A stretch of DNA of 64,000 nt from Dromiciops gliroides (GCF_019393635.1 NC_057862.1:261158441-261222440), one strand, 5' to 3'. Positions 11,943-23,034 are shown, numbered from the stretch's first letter. Program-made: numbers and translations. The notes: generated by a model not told the origin, from the letters alone.

Positions 11943-12501
11943 AGATCCAATCATTCTTGAGAGCAATTTGGAACTATGCCCAAAGGGATATACCCTTTGA
12001 TCCAGCAATACCACTGCTGGGTTTATCTCCCCAAAACATCCCCAAAACGAGGAAAAAAGACCAATTTGGACAAAATATTAATAGCAGCTCTTTTTGTGGT
12101 GGCTAAGAGTTGGAAATCAAAAGAATGCTCATCAACTGGGGAATGGCTAAACAAACTGTGGTATACAATGGTGATGGAATATTACTGTGCTATAAGAAAT
12201 GACAAGTAGGATGATTTCAGAAAGGCCTGGAAAGACTTGTACAAACTGATGTATAGTGAAGTGAGCAGAACCAGGAGAATGCTGTACACAGAGACAATAT
12301 TATTTGATGAAGAACTGTGAATGGCTTAACTATTCTCAGCAATACAATGATCCAAGACAATCCCAAAGAAAGAACTGATATTGTTGGAACACGTGCTATA
12401 TTTTACTCTTTCACTTTTTTCTTTTATTCAAGTTTTCTTATACAAAATGACTAATATAGTAATGTTTTACATAATTGTGCATGTATAACCTATATATGAT
12501 T

Positions 12502-13234
12502 TGTGGTATTAAAATTATATGTGGCCACCTTATTTCCATCCAAGTTTGGGAAAATTAGCTGGGGTTTCTAATATATTGCTACTTATAAATTAGAAGCTTT
12601 AGCACCAGTTTTGGGCATTAAGCATTTATTAAAGCATACCAAATATTAGTAAGAGAGAAACACTTGGCTCAGAAAGTTAAGAAAAGGGGCAGCTGGGTGG
12701 CACAGTGGATAGAGCACCAACCCTGGATTCAGGAGAACCTGAGTTCAAATCCAGCCTCAGACACTTAACACACTTACTAGCTGTGTGACCCTAGGCAAGT
12801 CCCTTAACCCCAATTGCCTCACCAAAATTAAAAAAAAATAATAAAGAAAGTTAAGAAAAGGCCTATCTAGCCTGGAGCTCAGCCTGGCCTACTTCTTCCT
12901 CCAAGTCCTCCTCTATGAGCACATCTGAGAGCCTGAGAACGGAAGCTTCCTGCATGTCTGGACAAGAGGTGGTCCCTACACACCGCTCCAAGCTAATTGG
13001 CCATCATCACTCAAATCTATTGGTTCACTGGACTTGAGGGTGGTCCATGAGCAGAATGTGCTGAGGTCAGAGTTCAGAGAACAAACCCCCTGAAGGCCAG
13101 GTTCTCAGGTAGGTGTGGTTTCAATCAAGTTAACTTTAAGTGAGTTAATCAGCTAAGTCAATCCAGTAATAAAATCCCCTTGAAGGTGGGGGGGGTGGCC
13201 CTCTGGGCATCCCCAAATCAATTATTTTCTTACA
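12502..13234 (-). mobile_element. Solo LTR, inserted into L1 3' UTR
   Basis: It runs from TGTGGTATT to TCTTACA with a 4-bp target duplication GATT (12498-12501 and 13235-13238). It splits an L1 3' UTR, which resumes exactly after it. AATAAA reads on the minus strand at 12625-12630. It is the same family as the LTR at 20096-20918. A SINE (12687-12844) later inserted into it. It is a fossil with no internal region. Confidence 0.85.
12687..12844 (+). mobile_element. SINE inside the solo LTR
   Basis: Perfect 16-bp duplication AGAAAGTTAAGAAAAG at 12671-12686 and 12845-12860. Younger than the LTR. Confidence 0.93.
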
Positions 13235-13330
13235 GATTGTTTACTGCCTCAGGGAGTGGGGAGGGGAGGGAGAGAAGAAGGGATAAAATTTGGAGCTTAA
13301 AAAAAAATAAGTAAAAATGTTTATTATTAG

Positions 13331-14110
13331 GGGAAAAAATGTTACGTTTGGCAAATCACAAGGTATAGGAAACAAGTCTTGTGTCTTCCTGAAAAAACTA
13401 TTTTTTACTATGCACTTCAAGGCACAGTCCAACATAACATGTCTAGTGTATAAGTTTGAATGTGTTCATCACTGTTATAAAGGTTTTCCACTTTTATTGT
13501 TAGACACTTGTAGCCATTTACCCACATCATCTCACTCTCAGTCTTTCATCTGCTTGTCTCCCCTTGGACAAGCAACCTTCACACTGGACTTGATACCCAA
13601 GCCTTCCTGACACTATGTCCCAGTCTGTGAGGAAGTTACCTTATTGCTCTTTGGAGCTCCAATCATAGGTCTTGAACCAGTGGATGGGTGACTGAATGTG
13701 TGATAATTAGTCCCATTAGCCTACTGTATCTACATGTTTCAGCTTACATTCCATCTAGCCATCCATCTGGGCAATCTTACATCTTTCTACCATCACTCAC
13801 CAATGCCCCCCTCCCCTTTCCTAACTTCCCAGAACAAAACCCCCTTTCCTGGTCACCTCTCCTTTTGCAGTTATCCCCATGGGAATGTAATAATCTTGAG
13901 GGTGGGAGATTTCTTTCTTTTTAATATTCATATTACCAGTACTTATGTTCCAATGCCTGGAACAAAGTAAGCATTTAATAAATGCTTTTTTAATTCATGT
14001 GTTCATTCAAGGCCACTATAACTTCTATAATGCTAATGTGGAATTGATTCAAATAGTTATTAAAATAAAAAATTCATCTTCATTTGTTTGTAGTCTTTCA
14101 AGATTTGAAT
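13331..14110. other. Unassigned intergenic sequence
   Basis: No gene or clear repeat, apart from an L2/MIR-like tail (GCCTGGAACAAAGTAAGC) near 13953-13985. Confidence 0.5.
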
Positions 14111-14111
14111 T

Positions 14112-14222
14112 ATATACACACACATATATAGATACATATGTATGTATGTATATATCTAATCTATTTATCTCTATACCTATTTACCTGCCTATCTATATAC
14201 ATACACACATATACACACATAT
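14112..14222. repeat. Simple AT/ACAT-rich repeat
   Basis: Imperfect ACAC, TATG and CTAT tracts. Confidence 0.85.
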
Positions 14223-14234
14223 TTAAGGCAGTAA

Positions 14235-14556
14235 TAGAAAGAAAACTGGATTTGGAACCAGAAATTGTAGAGTCAAATTCTGGCTCTGCTAGTTATTAGC
14301 AGCAGCAGTAAATGTATTAATTGTAGTAGTAATAGCTGGCATTTGTCTAGGGCTTTGAGGTTTGCAGAGGGCTTTACATTTGTTAACTTTGTGTGACTTT
14401 GGGCAAGGGAAGGCCACCTCTTTGAGCTTCACTTTTCTCATCTATAAGAGGAGATAATAATTCCTTTACTACTTATTTCACAGGGTTGTTATGAGAACCA
14501 AATGAGATAATGAATGTAAAACAAAAAGCTCTTTATAAATGTCAGCTATTATCAAT
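14235..14556 (+). mobile_element. MIR/THER1-type SINE with a second fragment inside
   Basis: GGATTTGGAACCAG to CTCATCTATAAG to CAGGGTTGTTATGAG is MIR-like. A reverse-type AGCTGGCATTTGTC fragment (14330-14390) is nested within. Confidence 0.75.
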
Positions 14557-14757
14557 GTAACATATAGGCTCTGGGCTTATTCCCTTGACCCAAATTGGGT
14601 TGGGATTAGATTGTTAAATAAAAAACACATTGTTGAGGCATATGTGGACAAGGTATGGATAGAGGGAAATCATCTGCTTTGGGAAGTTTCTACTCTATGA
14701 AGAATGTAGCTTTTTTGATGTCAAGATAGAAAAAGAAGACATAAAGAAAAACACAGG

Positions 14758-14941
14758 GGCAGTTAGGTGGCACAGTGGATAGAGCACTGGCCCTGAAGTA
14801 AGGAGGATCTGAGTTCAAATCCAGCCTCAGACACTTAACACTTACTAGCTGTGTGACCCTGGGCAAGTCACTTAACCCTAATTGCCTCACAAAAACAAAA
14901 ACAAAAACAACAACAACAACAAAAACAAAAACAACAACAAC
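14758..14941 (+). mobile_element. SINE with AAC-rich tail
   Basis: 15-bp duplication AAAGAAAAACACAGG at 14743-14757 and 14942-14956. The tail has evolved into (AAAAAC)n(AAC)n repeats. Confidence 0.93.
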
Positions 14942-14956
14942 AAAGAAAAACACAGG

Positions 14957-15350
14957 TTCTATCCCTAACTCCATTAAAAATTTACTGCATGACTTTGGAC
15001 CAATGATAATAACTGTGCCTCTAGTTTCAATCAGAATTAGAACAGGATATCGTTTTTTGATTGAGGGTACATGGCAGAGAAATAAATGCATACTTTCAAG
15101 GGAAAAACCTGCTTGACTAGCAGAGATTACAGTTTTTGGAAGTTGAATTTTAAAAATCTGACTTCAATTGTATAAATAGAGATCATGTGTCAATTTAGAA
15201 TATCCACCTTATAGGGATGTCTCAAAGATGGATTATGATAGGGAGAGGAAGGAAAAAACTTTAAGATGCTGGAATTACCGGTATTAAAACACCATATACC
15301 TCATTTTGTGTTTACATAGGAATTTTTCACAGGGGAAAACATAGGCTCAC
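14957..15350. other. Unassigned intergenic sequence
   Basis: Nothing recognised. Confidence 0.5.
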
Positions 15351-15359
15351 CAGATGATT

Positions 15360-15515
15360 TCTATATAGGATGTATGTATGTCTATATGTATATTCATATA
15401 CATGTGTATATATACAGAAACATTTATATACATACACATAGATATCTATATAGTATATGTAGTACTATAGTATATAGTATATAAAGCACATATATACTAT
15501 ACACACATATAGTAT
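15360..15515. repeat. TATA/TATG-rich simple repeat
   Basis: Degenerate tetranucleotide and TATAGTATA-rich tract. Confidence 0.85.
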
Positions 15516-15517
15516 AT

Positions 15518-15846
15518 AGGATGGGGGCAGTTAGGTGGCACAGTGGATAGAGCACTGGCCCTGATTTTGGAAGGACCTTAGTTCAAATCTCTTCTCAGAC
15601 ACTTACTAGTTGTGACTGGGCAAGTCACTTAACCGCAATTGCCTTAAAAATCCGGGGCTATCTCCTCTAATCTTAATATATATCTTGCCACTGGACCCAG
15701 ATGGCTCTGGAGAAGAGAGTGAGTGAAATTGGTGATCTTGCACAGCCCCCCCTCACTTAAAATCCAATTTGCTGCAAGACATGATATCACCTGATATCAT
15801 GGTTCTCTTCAAGAATGAAGGACAAGCAACAACAACAAAAACAACA
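15518..15846 (+). mobile_element. Longer SINE with a distinct 3' tail
   Basis: The SINE head (GGGGCAGTTAGGTGGC to GCAATTGCC) is followed by about 190 bp not found in the short SINEs, ending AATGAAGGACAAGCAACAAC. The tail holds a perfect inverted repeat, ATGATATCA-CC-TGATATCAT (15781-15800). Target duplication ATATAGTATAT at 15507-15517 and 15847-15857. Confidence 0.8.
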
Positions 15847-15857
15847 ATATAGTATAT

Positions 15858-16190
15858 GCCGTAAACTAGTATAGTGCATAGTATGTATAACAGCATAGAA
15901 TATATGCTATATATTATACTACTTTATAACATATATTATGACCTGGCTCCCTCCTAATGACATAATCACCCTGGCTGCTTTTTCCATTACTGGCTTCACT
16001 TTCAGCACATTCCCCCCAACTCACTGGTCAAGGTAGGGGAGTTAGAATACTCCCTCCTCCTCACTGCTACTTCCAGGTTCTCTCCCAATTGTTATCACTC
16101 AGTAACCTGTCCTCCTTTGAACTTTATTCAATCCATATCTACTATGCAATCTAAATTCTTACAGTTGTTGTCCAAAAAATTCTAGCACAC
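15858..16190. other. Unassigned, AT-rich then C/T-rich
   Basis: TATA-rich sequence to about 15940, then plain sequence. Confidence 0.5.
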
Positions 16191-16194
16191 TCCC

Positions 16195-16370
16195 CTTCTT
16201 TCTTTCTTTTTTCTTTTTTTTGGGGGGGGGGTGGGGCAATGAGGGCTAAGTGACTTGTCCAGGGTCACAAAGCTTTTTTTTAAAGTGTCAAGTGCCTGAG
16301 GCTGGATTTGAACTTGGGTCCTCCTGAATCCAGGGCCAGTGCTTTATCTACTGTGCCACCTAGCTGCCCC
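16195..16370 (-). mobile_element. SINE
   Basis: T and G runs, GGGGCAATGAGGGCTAAG to TAGCTGCCCC; GAATCCAGGG subfamily. Confidence 0.9.
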
Positions 16371-16403
16371 ACACCTCTCTCTTTCTTCAAAGAGTTCAGA
16401 GCT

Positions 16404-17008
16404 GGCAGAACCCACAAAAGGACAGGGTGAGATTATTTTTCAGCCAAAGACATCTTAAAAGGTTGGCACGAAGAGTCTGCTGTGCTGGGGCGGAAGTGGA
16501 ACCCAACCCTGAGGTCGAACCAACACAGGCAGGCTGTGCCAGAGAAAGAGACCTCTAGAGCCTCTGAATCAGCAGCAGCTCTGGAGTCTTTTGGAACTAA
16601 TCTCACGGTCTGCTGAGAAGGCTGAGTGGTTGTCCAGGGGAAGATTACAGGGGTTTCTGCTGGTGCTGAGGTGGAACTCGGTTGTTTTACCTCTGCTGGG
16701 AATCAGTAAGCAGCCTTCAGTGGTGGTGGCCAAGGTGGGAGAGGGGCACAGGCTTGTCGGAGCTATCACCCCAACAATACAAAAATTTCATTTTCTGGTT
16801 GAAGAGCAAGTAGGCCTGGGGTTATTTTCAGACTAGAGTACAGGCCAGGCAAGTACAGAATGTGCCTCTCCTTAAGCTGTACCACCTGGGACCCCCTTGA
16901 AGCTTGGGACAGTGCAGCCCGGAAGCAGTGCCCCATTTTAAGGAGTTAAAAGTCAAGTAAAAGACGGGCAAGATGAGCAGACAGAGAAAGATGCAGACCA
17001 TAGAAAAA
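16404..17008 (+). mobile_element. HAL1-like 5' fragment (third copy)
   Basis: It matches the 5' UTR and first ORF1 codons of the HAL1-like copy at 4396-6668. It stops at a short A run just after the ORF1 start region (GACCATAGAAAAA). It is bounded by a perfect 10-bp duplication GTTCAGAGCT (16394-16403 and 17009-17018), the second copy of which abuts U6. It therefore looks like a separate insertion of an RNA that ended early at an A-rich site. Confidence 0.75.
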
Positions 17009-17018
17009 GTTCAGAGCT

Positions 17019-17125
17019 GTGCTCCCTTTGACAGCACACATATACTAAAATCGGAACAATACAGAAATTAGCAAGATCCATATAAAAATATGACATGAAA
17101 AATCATGAAACACTGCATTTTTTTT
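17019..17125 (+). pseudogene. RNU6-like pseudogene: U6 snRNA pseudogene fused to L1
   Basis: 107 bp, the length of U6, starting GTGCTCCCTTTGACAGCAC and keeping CATATACTAAAAT and GGAACAATACAG, then a changed middle (GACATGAAAAATCATGAA) and a terminal T run. It is diverged from U6, especially in the stem-forming centre, so it should not make working snRNA. L1 ORF2 sequence joins directly to the T run, the layout of a U6/L1 chimera made by template switching during reverse transcription. Confidence 0.88.
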
Positions 17126-17985
17126 GTCTTTACAGCAAGTTTCTTTGATCTCATTTCTAAGATACATCAGGAACTGATTCAAATCTGTAAGAATAAGAAC
17201 CATTTCCCAAATGACAAATGGATAAATGAATGGACAGTTCTCAGAGGAAGAAATCCAAGTTATTAATAACCATATGAAAAAGTAAATCACTAATAATTAG
17301 AGAAATGCAAATTAAAATAATCCTGAGGTATGACTTTTAAAAGTCATATTGGCAAAGTTGACTTAAAAAAAAAGGAAAATGAAAAATTGGGTATGAGGAA
17401 ATAGATACTTTCATATATTGTTTGTGGAGTTATGAACTTGTTTAGTTATTCTGGAAAGTAATTTGAAACTATACTCCCAAAGCTATTAAATTGTGCATAC
17501 TGTTTAGTCCAATGATACCATTACTAGGTTTATACCCTAAAGAGATCAAAGAAATCTGAAAAGGATCTGTATGTATAAAAATACTTATGGTAGCTCTTTT
17601 TGTGGTTTCAAAGAATTTGAAACTAAGGGAATACTCTTTAATTGAGGAATAACTGAAGTTATTATATTTGTGGTAGAATGCTATTGTTTATAAGAAATTA
17701 TGAAGGGAATGGTTTGAGAAAAACTTGGGGAAACTTTTATGAATTGATACAAAGTGAAGTGAGCTGAGCCAGAAGAACAATGTAAGAACAAGAATGTAAA
17801 GACAAACAACTTTGAAAAACTTGGGAACTGTTCAACACAATGGAATAAACCATAGTTCCAGAGGATTCATGATGAAACAGGATTTCCACCTTTAAAGAGA
17901 AAAATTGTTGCTGATTGAAGCATACTTTTTGGACACAGCTAGTCCTGGGATTTGTTTTACTTAACTACACATATTTGTTCCTGGC
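17126..17985 (+). mobile_element. 5'-truncated L1 joined to U6
   Basis: It begins inside L1 ORF2 (translating to a FPNDKWINEWTVLRGRN-like relic) and runs through the ORF2 end into an older-type 3' UTR (GGACACAGCTAGTCCTGGG). There is no clear poly(A) tail before L2 sequence resumes, so its 3' edge is approximate. Several stops show that it is dead. Confidence 0.75.
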
Positions 17986-18753
17986 TCACAATCTTTCCTC
18001 TCCAACTCCTGCCCTCATTATAAGGTACTTCAACATATTTTGATACTCTCTCAAAGACCTTAACCTCCCAGTTTATCAGTTTACTAATTTCCCAAAACCA
18101 GTCTTCCACCCCACTTCAACTATACAAAGATGGTCATACCCTTGATCTTGCCATAACCAACAAATGTACCACTTCCATATTATGCACTCTGAAATTCCCT
18201 CATCTGATCCCAGTCTAAATTTTTTAAAATGTAATTTTCCCCCCAATTATATGTAAAAACATTTTTTAACATTCATTTAAAAAAATACTTCCAAATTCTC
18301 TCCCTCCCGCCAACATCTGTGATATTAGCTAATTTGATAGGTACCTCAGAGGTCTTTTAATCTGCATTTTTTCTAATCAATAGTGGTTTAGAGCAGTTTT
18401 TCATATGACTTCCTCATCTGAAAACTGCCTATTCATATCCTTTGACTATTTATCAACTGGGGAATAATTTGTTCAGGTGTTTAGTCATGTTATTATTCAT
18501 AACCCCATATTTCCAGCAGATTCATGATGGAAGAAGCTTCCCACCTTCAGAAACAGAGTTAAAGATAGAAGTATACTTTTTTTTAGATATGACTCTTTTT
18601 TCATGATTTTCTCGTATAATTCTCATTTCTTTCCCCAATTTTCCCTCAACTTCTCTTATTTGACTTTTTAAATCTTTTTTGAGCTCTACCAGAAATTATT
18701 TGTGCTGGAGACCAATTCATATTTTTCTGAGGTTTTGGATATAGCTGTTTTGA

Positions 18754-18912
18754 TTTTATTTGTTTATTTTTTTTTGTGGGGCAATGAGGGTTAAGTGACT
18801 TTCCCAGGGTCACACAGCTAGTAAGTGTCAAGTATCTGAGGCTGAATTTGAACTCAGGTCTTCCTGAATCCAGGGCTGGTGCTTTATCCACTGTGCCACC
18901 TAGCTGCCCCCT
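18754..18912 (-). mobile_element. SINE in L1
   Basis: Perfect 17-bp duplication GGATATAGCTGTTTTGA at 18737-18753 and 18913-18929. Confidence 0.93.
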
Positions 18913-19055
18913 GGATATAGCTGTTTTGACTTTGTTGTCTTCTGAGTTTGTGTTTTGATCTTTCCTGTCACCATGGTAATTTTCTATGGTCGGGTTCTTT
19001 TTGTTGTTGTTGTTGCTATTCCTTGTTCATTTTCCAGACTATTTATTGACTTTTT

Positions 19056-19110
19056 GTTTGTTTGTTTGTTTGATTGTTTTTTTGTGGGGCAATGAGGGTT
19101 AAGTGACTTG
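19056..19110 (-). mobile_element. Very short SINE 3' end (about 50 bp)
   Basis: (TTTG)n then GGGGCAATGAGGGTTAAG and TGACT only; severe 5' truncation. Possible short duplication TTGACT at both sides. Confidence 0.7.
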
Positions 19111-20095
19111 ACTTTTAAATTTATGTTAAAGGTGGGCTCTCCTCCCAAGGAACCAAGGTCCAAAGCTTCTAGTTTTTCATGCTGCTGTTTTCAGTGCTAG
19201 TTCTGGGAGTCTGTAGGTTTTCAGTTCTTCCAAGGTGTTTTGATCTAAGGAGAGGTGTGGTCACATCTCCTGGCCTGTGATCCAGTCTTTTCTGCCCTGG
19301 AAGTGTGACTGCTGTTCCCCTGCAGTGACATACTCTAATGTACTAGTGTTCCTCCTCACCCTGGGATGTCTACCCAACTTAGTATGGGCAATACAACAGA
19401 GACCTATACCCAGTGCCAGCAAAGGGTCCCCTGTAAACTCTTTCTGACCTGCTGCTGCTGCCACTGATGAACTGCCTCCAAGGCCTGCTGCTGGCACTCT
19501 GGTGTGCATAGTCTGCACTGGGCTCCAAGTCCAATTACTACCCTGACGAGAGAGACCTTTCCTGCCTACCTCCCAAGTTGTCCTAGGCTAGAAGATTGTT
19601 TCACACTGTCCTTTTGTTGGTTCTGCTTCTCCAGAATTCGTTTTGAGGCATTATTTTAAAGTTCTTTGGAGGGGTATTTGGGAGATTTCAAGTAAGTCCC
19701 TGACTTTACACCATCATCTTGGCTAACAATCTATTGTTATTCCAACTCTTCTTTTGCCTTCCCAAACCAAATCCTGTTCTTAGTTTATACTAGGACCTCC
19801 AATCCTTCAATCCCTGTTCTCTCCCAGATCATTACCCCTTAATTAGCTACACTGAACTCTTTTCCTCATCTTAATCCTTGGGTGAACTAGTTCAACTCTA
19901 TACTCTCCTCTTCTTTAGAGTCTTTCCCTGCCTCATTATATTACCAGTCTTATATTTTACTAAAAAATTGAGGCCATTTGCCGAGATCTCCCTCTTTTTC
20001 CCTTCTCCTCCTCTCACATAACCCAGATGCATCCTGCCACTCTATCTTCATTCAATCCCATCTTGCTCACCAAAGTTAACTCCTCTACATGCATA

Positions 20096-20918
20096 TGTGT
20101 AATTTAAAATTCTAAATGTGGGTCCTAATTTGTTCCCCCAGTTTTGGGGAAAACTGACTAAAATCACTGATAAAACGAGTTTAGGTTTTTAAGGGTTTAT
20201 TGAAAGATAGTAAAAGAACAGAATTCCTGCAACCTGGTGTTAAGGGCTAAAATTCTAGCTAAACTGTCTAAAATATCTAATGAGTGGTCGCCAATCAATT
20301 ACAAGCTTTAGCAAGAGTTAGACTTTTAAGCATTTATTAAGGAGAATAAGAATTTGGTAAAGAGAGAGAGAAAGGCCTAGATTCCTATCTATTAAAGGGA
20401 GAGCACATTTCTAGCTCCCTTCTCCGCCAGCGTCCTCAGGAAAGAGACCCCGAGAGTGAGCGCCAGTCTCTTCCTTCCTCCTCCCACTAGTCCGCGTCAC
20501 TTCCTGATGCCAAAGAAAAGACTCCTGGTCTTGCCCTCAAAGACCTTCGCTTCATGGGCAGAACTCTTCTACAGTAAGTATCCAGCAGGTGGCGTTATTC
20601 CAATCGTTACACTAGCAATCTTATCTTTCCTCAACTCCTCTGTTTTCCTCTGCTGCCACCGCCACCATGGTGAAGTCAGGAACCCTCAAGAGAGACAGAG
20701 CTCTCTGAGCAGGCCCTCATTCCTCCTTCCTTTCCCCTCCCAGAAAATGGGAGGTTCCTCAAGTTGATTGGCTGGTAGCCTTGATAGACAGTACCCATGA
20801 GCAAACGTCACTTCCTGACGCCAAGGAAAAGCCACATGGCCTTGCCCTCAGAGGCATTCTCCTCATGGAGCTTTCCTATAGTAAGTCTCCAGTAGGTGGC
20901 ATCATTCCAATCATTACA
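20096..20918 (-). mobile_element. Solo LTR, inserted into L2
   Basis: It runs from TGTGTAATT to ATTACA with a 4-bp target duplication CATA (20092-20095 and 20919-20922). The poly(A)-type signal (AATAAA) reads on the minus strand near 20325. It holds an internal direct repeat of about 120-150 bp offset by 311 bp (CGTCACTTCCTGA at 20495 and 20806). Its first 30 bp and the poly(A) region match the LTR at 12502-13234, so both belong to one family, class I-like by duplication size. It is an old fossil without internal genes. Confidence 0.8.
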
Positions 20919-22109
20919 CATAAGTGATACCATTCCATCTCATCTTCTGTAGCAGATTGCCCCCTCTATCAGCTCCCTGCCCCCATCTTTAATCTCTCCC
21001 TGTCTACTGACTGTTCTTCTGTTTCCTACAAACATGCCTCTATCTTCCCCATCCTCAAAAAACCCTCACTTTATCTGTCCATCTTTGCTATTATCCCATC
21101 TCTCTTGACTTTTGGGACAAACTTGAGAAGGCCACTTATAATAAATGCCTCTATTTCCTTGTCTTTCACTCCCTTCTTAATTCTCCATCAGCTGGCTTAT
21201 GACCTCAGCATTCAACTGAAACTGTTCTCTTTACATTTACTAATGATTTCTTAATTTCTTCATCCCTCATTGTAACCTTTGACACTGTCTAATCCTCTTC
21301 TTGATACTCTCTTCTAAATTTTCATGACACGACTCTTTCTTGGTTCTCTTTGGATTGTTCCTTCCTAGTTTCCTTTTCTACATCTTCATCCAGGTCACAC
21401 CCTGTGGATGCCCCACAGGACTCTGCAATAGGCTGTCTTCTCTTTATACACTATATTACTTGGTTATCTCATTAATTCCCATGGATTCAATGGTCATTTT
21501 TATGCTGATGATTTGCAAATCTACTTAACTGGCTCTAACCTCTCTGCTGACCTCCAGTCTCCCATCTCCAACTGATTATTAGACACCATAAACTGGATGT
21601 CCTATAGACATCTCAAACTCAATATGTCCAACACTTGACCTCATCATCTTTCCCTCTAAACCATTTTCCCTTTCAAATTTTCTTATGCTGTTGAATGTAC
21701 CATCATCCTCTTAAGCTCCCAAGATGGGAACCCCAATATGAACCTCGACAACTCGTAATTTCTTAGCTCCCTGACACCCCAACCAAATCTATCACCATGG
21801 CCTGTCAATCATATTTTGGAGTAACCTCTATTACATAGGCCTCCTTTCCTTTCACACTGGTGCAGGGTCTCACCACTTTATGCTTGGATTACTGCTTTAG
21901 CCTGCAGGTGGGTTGGCTTTCTTCAATTCCCCCCCCCCCCCCACTCCAGTGTACCCTTCTCTCAGCTATCAAGTGATCTTCCTAAAGTGTAGGTCAGACC
22001 AAGTCACATCTTCCTCCCCCCACCCCCCCAAACTCTAATAACTCTGGAACAAAAATGCCTTGCCTTGCCTATGTCATTTCTAGATGTTCTGAAGTACCTG
22101 TTTCTCCAT

Positions 22110-22121
22110 CTCTCTCTCACA

Positions 22122-22163
<42 letters not shown>
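22110..22163. repeat. (CA)n microsatellite
   Basis: Near-perfect CA run of about 40 bp with TC-rich edges. Confidence 0.95.
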
Positions 22164-22412
22164 GAGTATATACTATATAAATGCATATTTCCCTCTTCCC
22201 ATGCCATTCCCCTTTAGGGGGAGATTGCTTTTTCTCTTCCTCCCTTTGTTGCAATTTCATGAATATGCAAATTTCTGCTTGGGTTGTGAAGTCCTTGCAC
22301 ACAGAATTCCACAGGCATGTTCTTTTCTCTTGTAATAAATCCAGTTGCAATGCATATCTCATGGATTTGGGATTACTATTTTTGGTTAACAACATGTATT
22401 TGTGCATAGATA

Positions 22413-23031
22413 TGTCATGGAGCCCAGAGTACCCCAGAAGTTCTCTGGGGCATACCAAGGAATCTTCTCCTTGAGAAACTAAACCAGAGGACAGATACAC
22501 CTAGAGAGATAAGCAGAACCAGATCAGATTGAGCTAGCTTCTCCACCCTTCATTCTGGTCTCCCTGACCCCTGGGAGATAAGATTAGGTGTGGCTGCTTC
22601 TTTTGTGTTCTGAGAAGGCTTGAGAGATCGATAGCCACCCCTCACCCAATTCCTCCAGTCACTACTAGTGGGGAATGGTCCTCTACTCCTCACCCAATTC
22701 CCCCAGCTACAACCAGTGGGGGATGGTCCTCCCTCACTAAAGGAACTTTCCACAGGCAGATGGTTACCCCCATCAGTCCCCTATAAAAGTACCTACCAGC
22801 CTCCTGCTCGAGGAGATTGGTACCTCAGAGCAACGTGTTTTGTTTCATACCTCTCTCCCCATGATAAGTCCGAGGATTTCTTTCATGGTTTCCCTTCCTC
22901 ACCCCCTTCCCTTCCCTTGCCCCTAAATAAGCTACCATCTTATTCTAACTATTTTTGTGTGCAAGAGGGTGTAATTCTTTAAAGAGGAATTCCTAAGAGC
23001 CCCAAACCCGTACCCCATTTTCTCCATAACA
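22413..23031 (+). mobile_element. Solo LTR of an endogenous retrovirus, + orientation
   Basis: It starts TGTCATGG and ends CATAACA, flanked by a perfect 4-bp target duplication GATA (22409-22412 and 23032-23035). It has a TATA box (CTATAAAAG, 22781-22789), a 48-bp direct repeat in U3 (units from 22640 and 22688) and an AATAAG poly(A)-like signal near the end. No internal retroviral region is present, so it is a solo LTR, a fossil. The 4-bp duplication suggests a class I-like origin. Its intact target duplication hints at moderate age. It ends about 250 bp before the EXD2 CpG island. Confidence 0.85.
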
Positions 23032-23034
23032 GAT

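Larger units (their letters stand above)
11756..13330 (+). mobile_element. L1 3' region hosting a SINE and an LTR
   Basis: ORF2 end (KSWKSKECSSTGEWLNKLW) and 3' UTR. A SINE (11793-11942) and a solo LTR (12502-13234) interrupt it. The 3' UTR resumes at 13235 and ends about 13327. Confidence 0.85.
18225..19729 (-). mobile_element. L1, minus strand, internally deleted, with 5' UTR
   Basis: Antisense 3' UTR end and ORF2 region (18225-18590), then ORF1 N-terminus and 5' UTR up to 19729, where the minus strand begins TTAGCCAAGATGATGGTGTA, like an L1 5' start. Most of ORF2 is missing. It hosts SINEs at 18754 and 19056. Confidence 0.75.
17990..22060 (+). mobile_element. Long L2 LINE relic, twice interrupted
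   Basis: Pieces at 17990-18222, 19735-20095 and 20923-22060 are collinear. The last holds a reverse transcriptase relic, GHFYADDLQIYLTG (YADD codons 21501-21512). Antisense L1 (18225-19729) and a solo LTR (20096-20918) inserted into it. Many stops; ancient. Confidence 0.75.
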
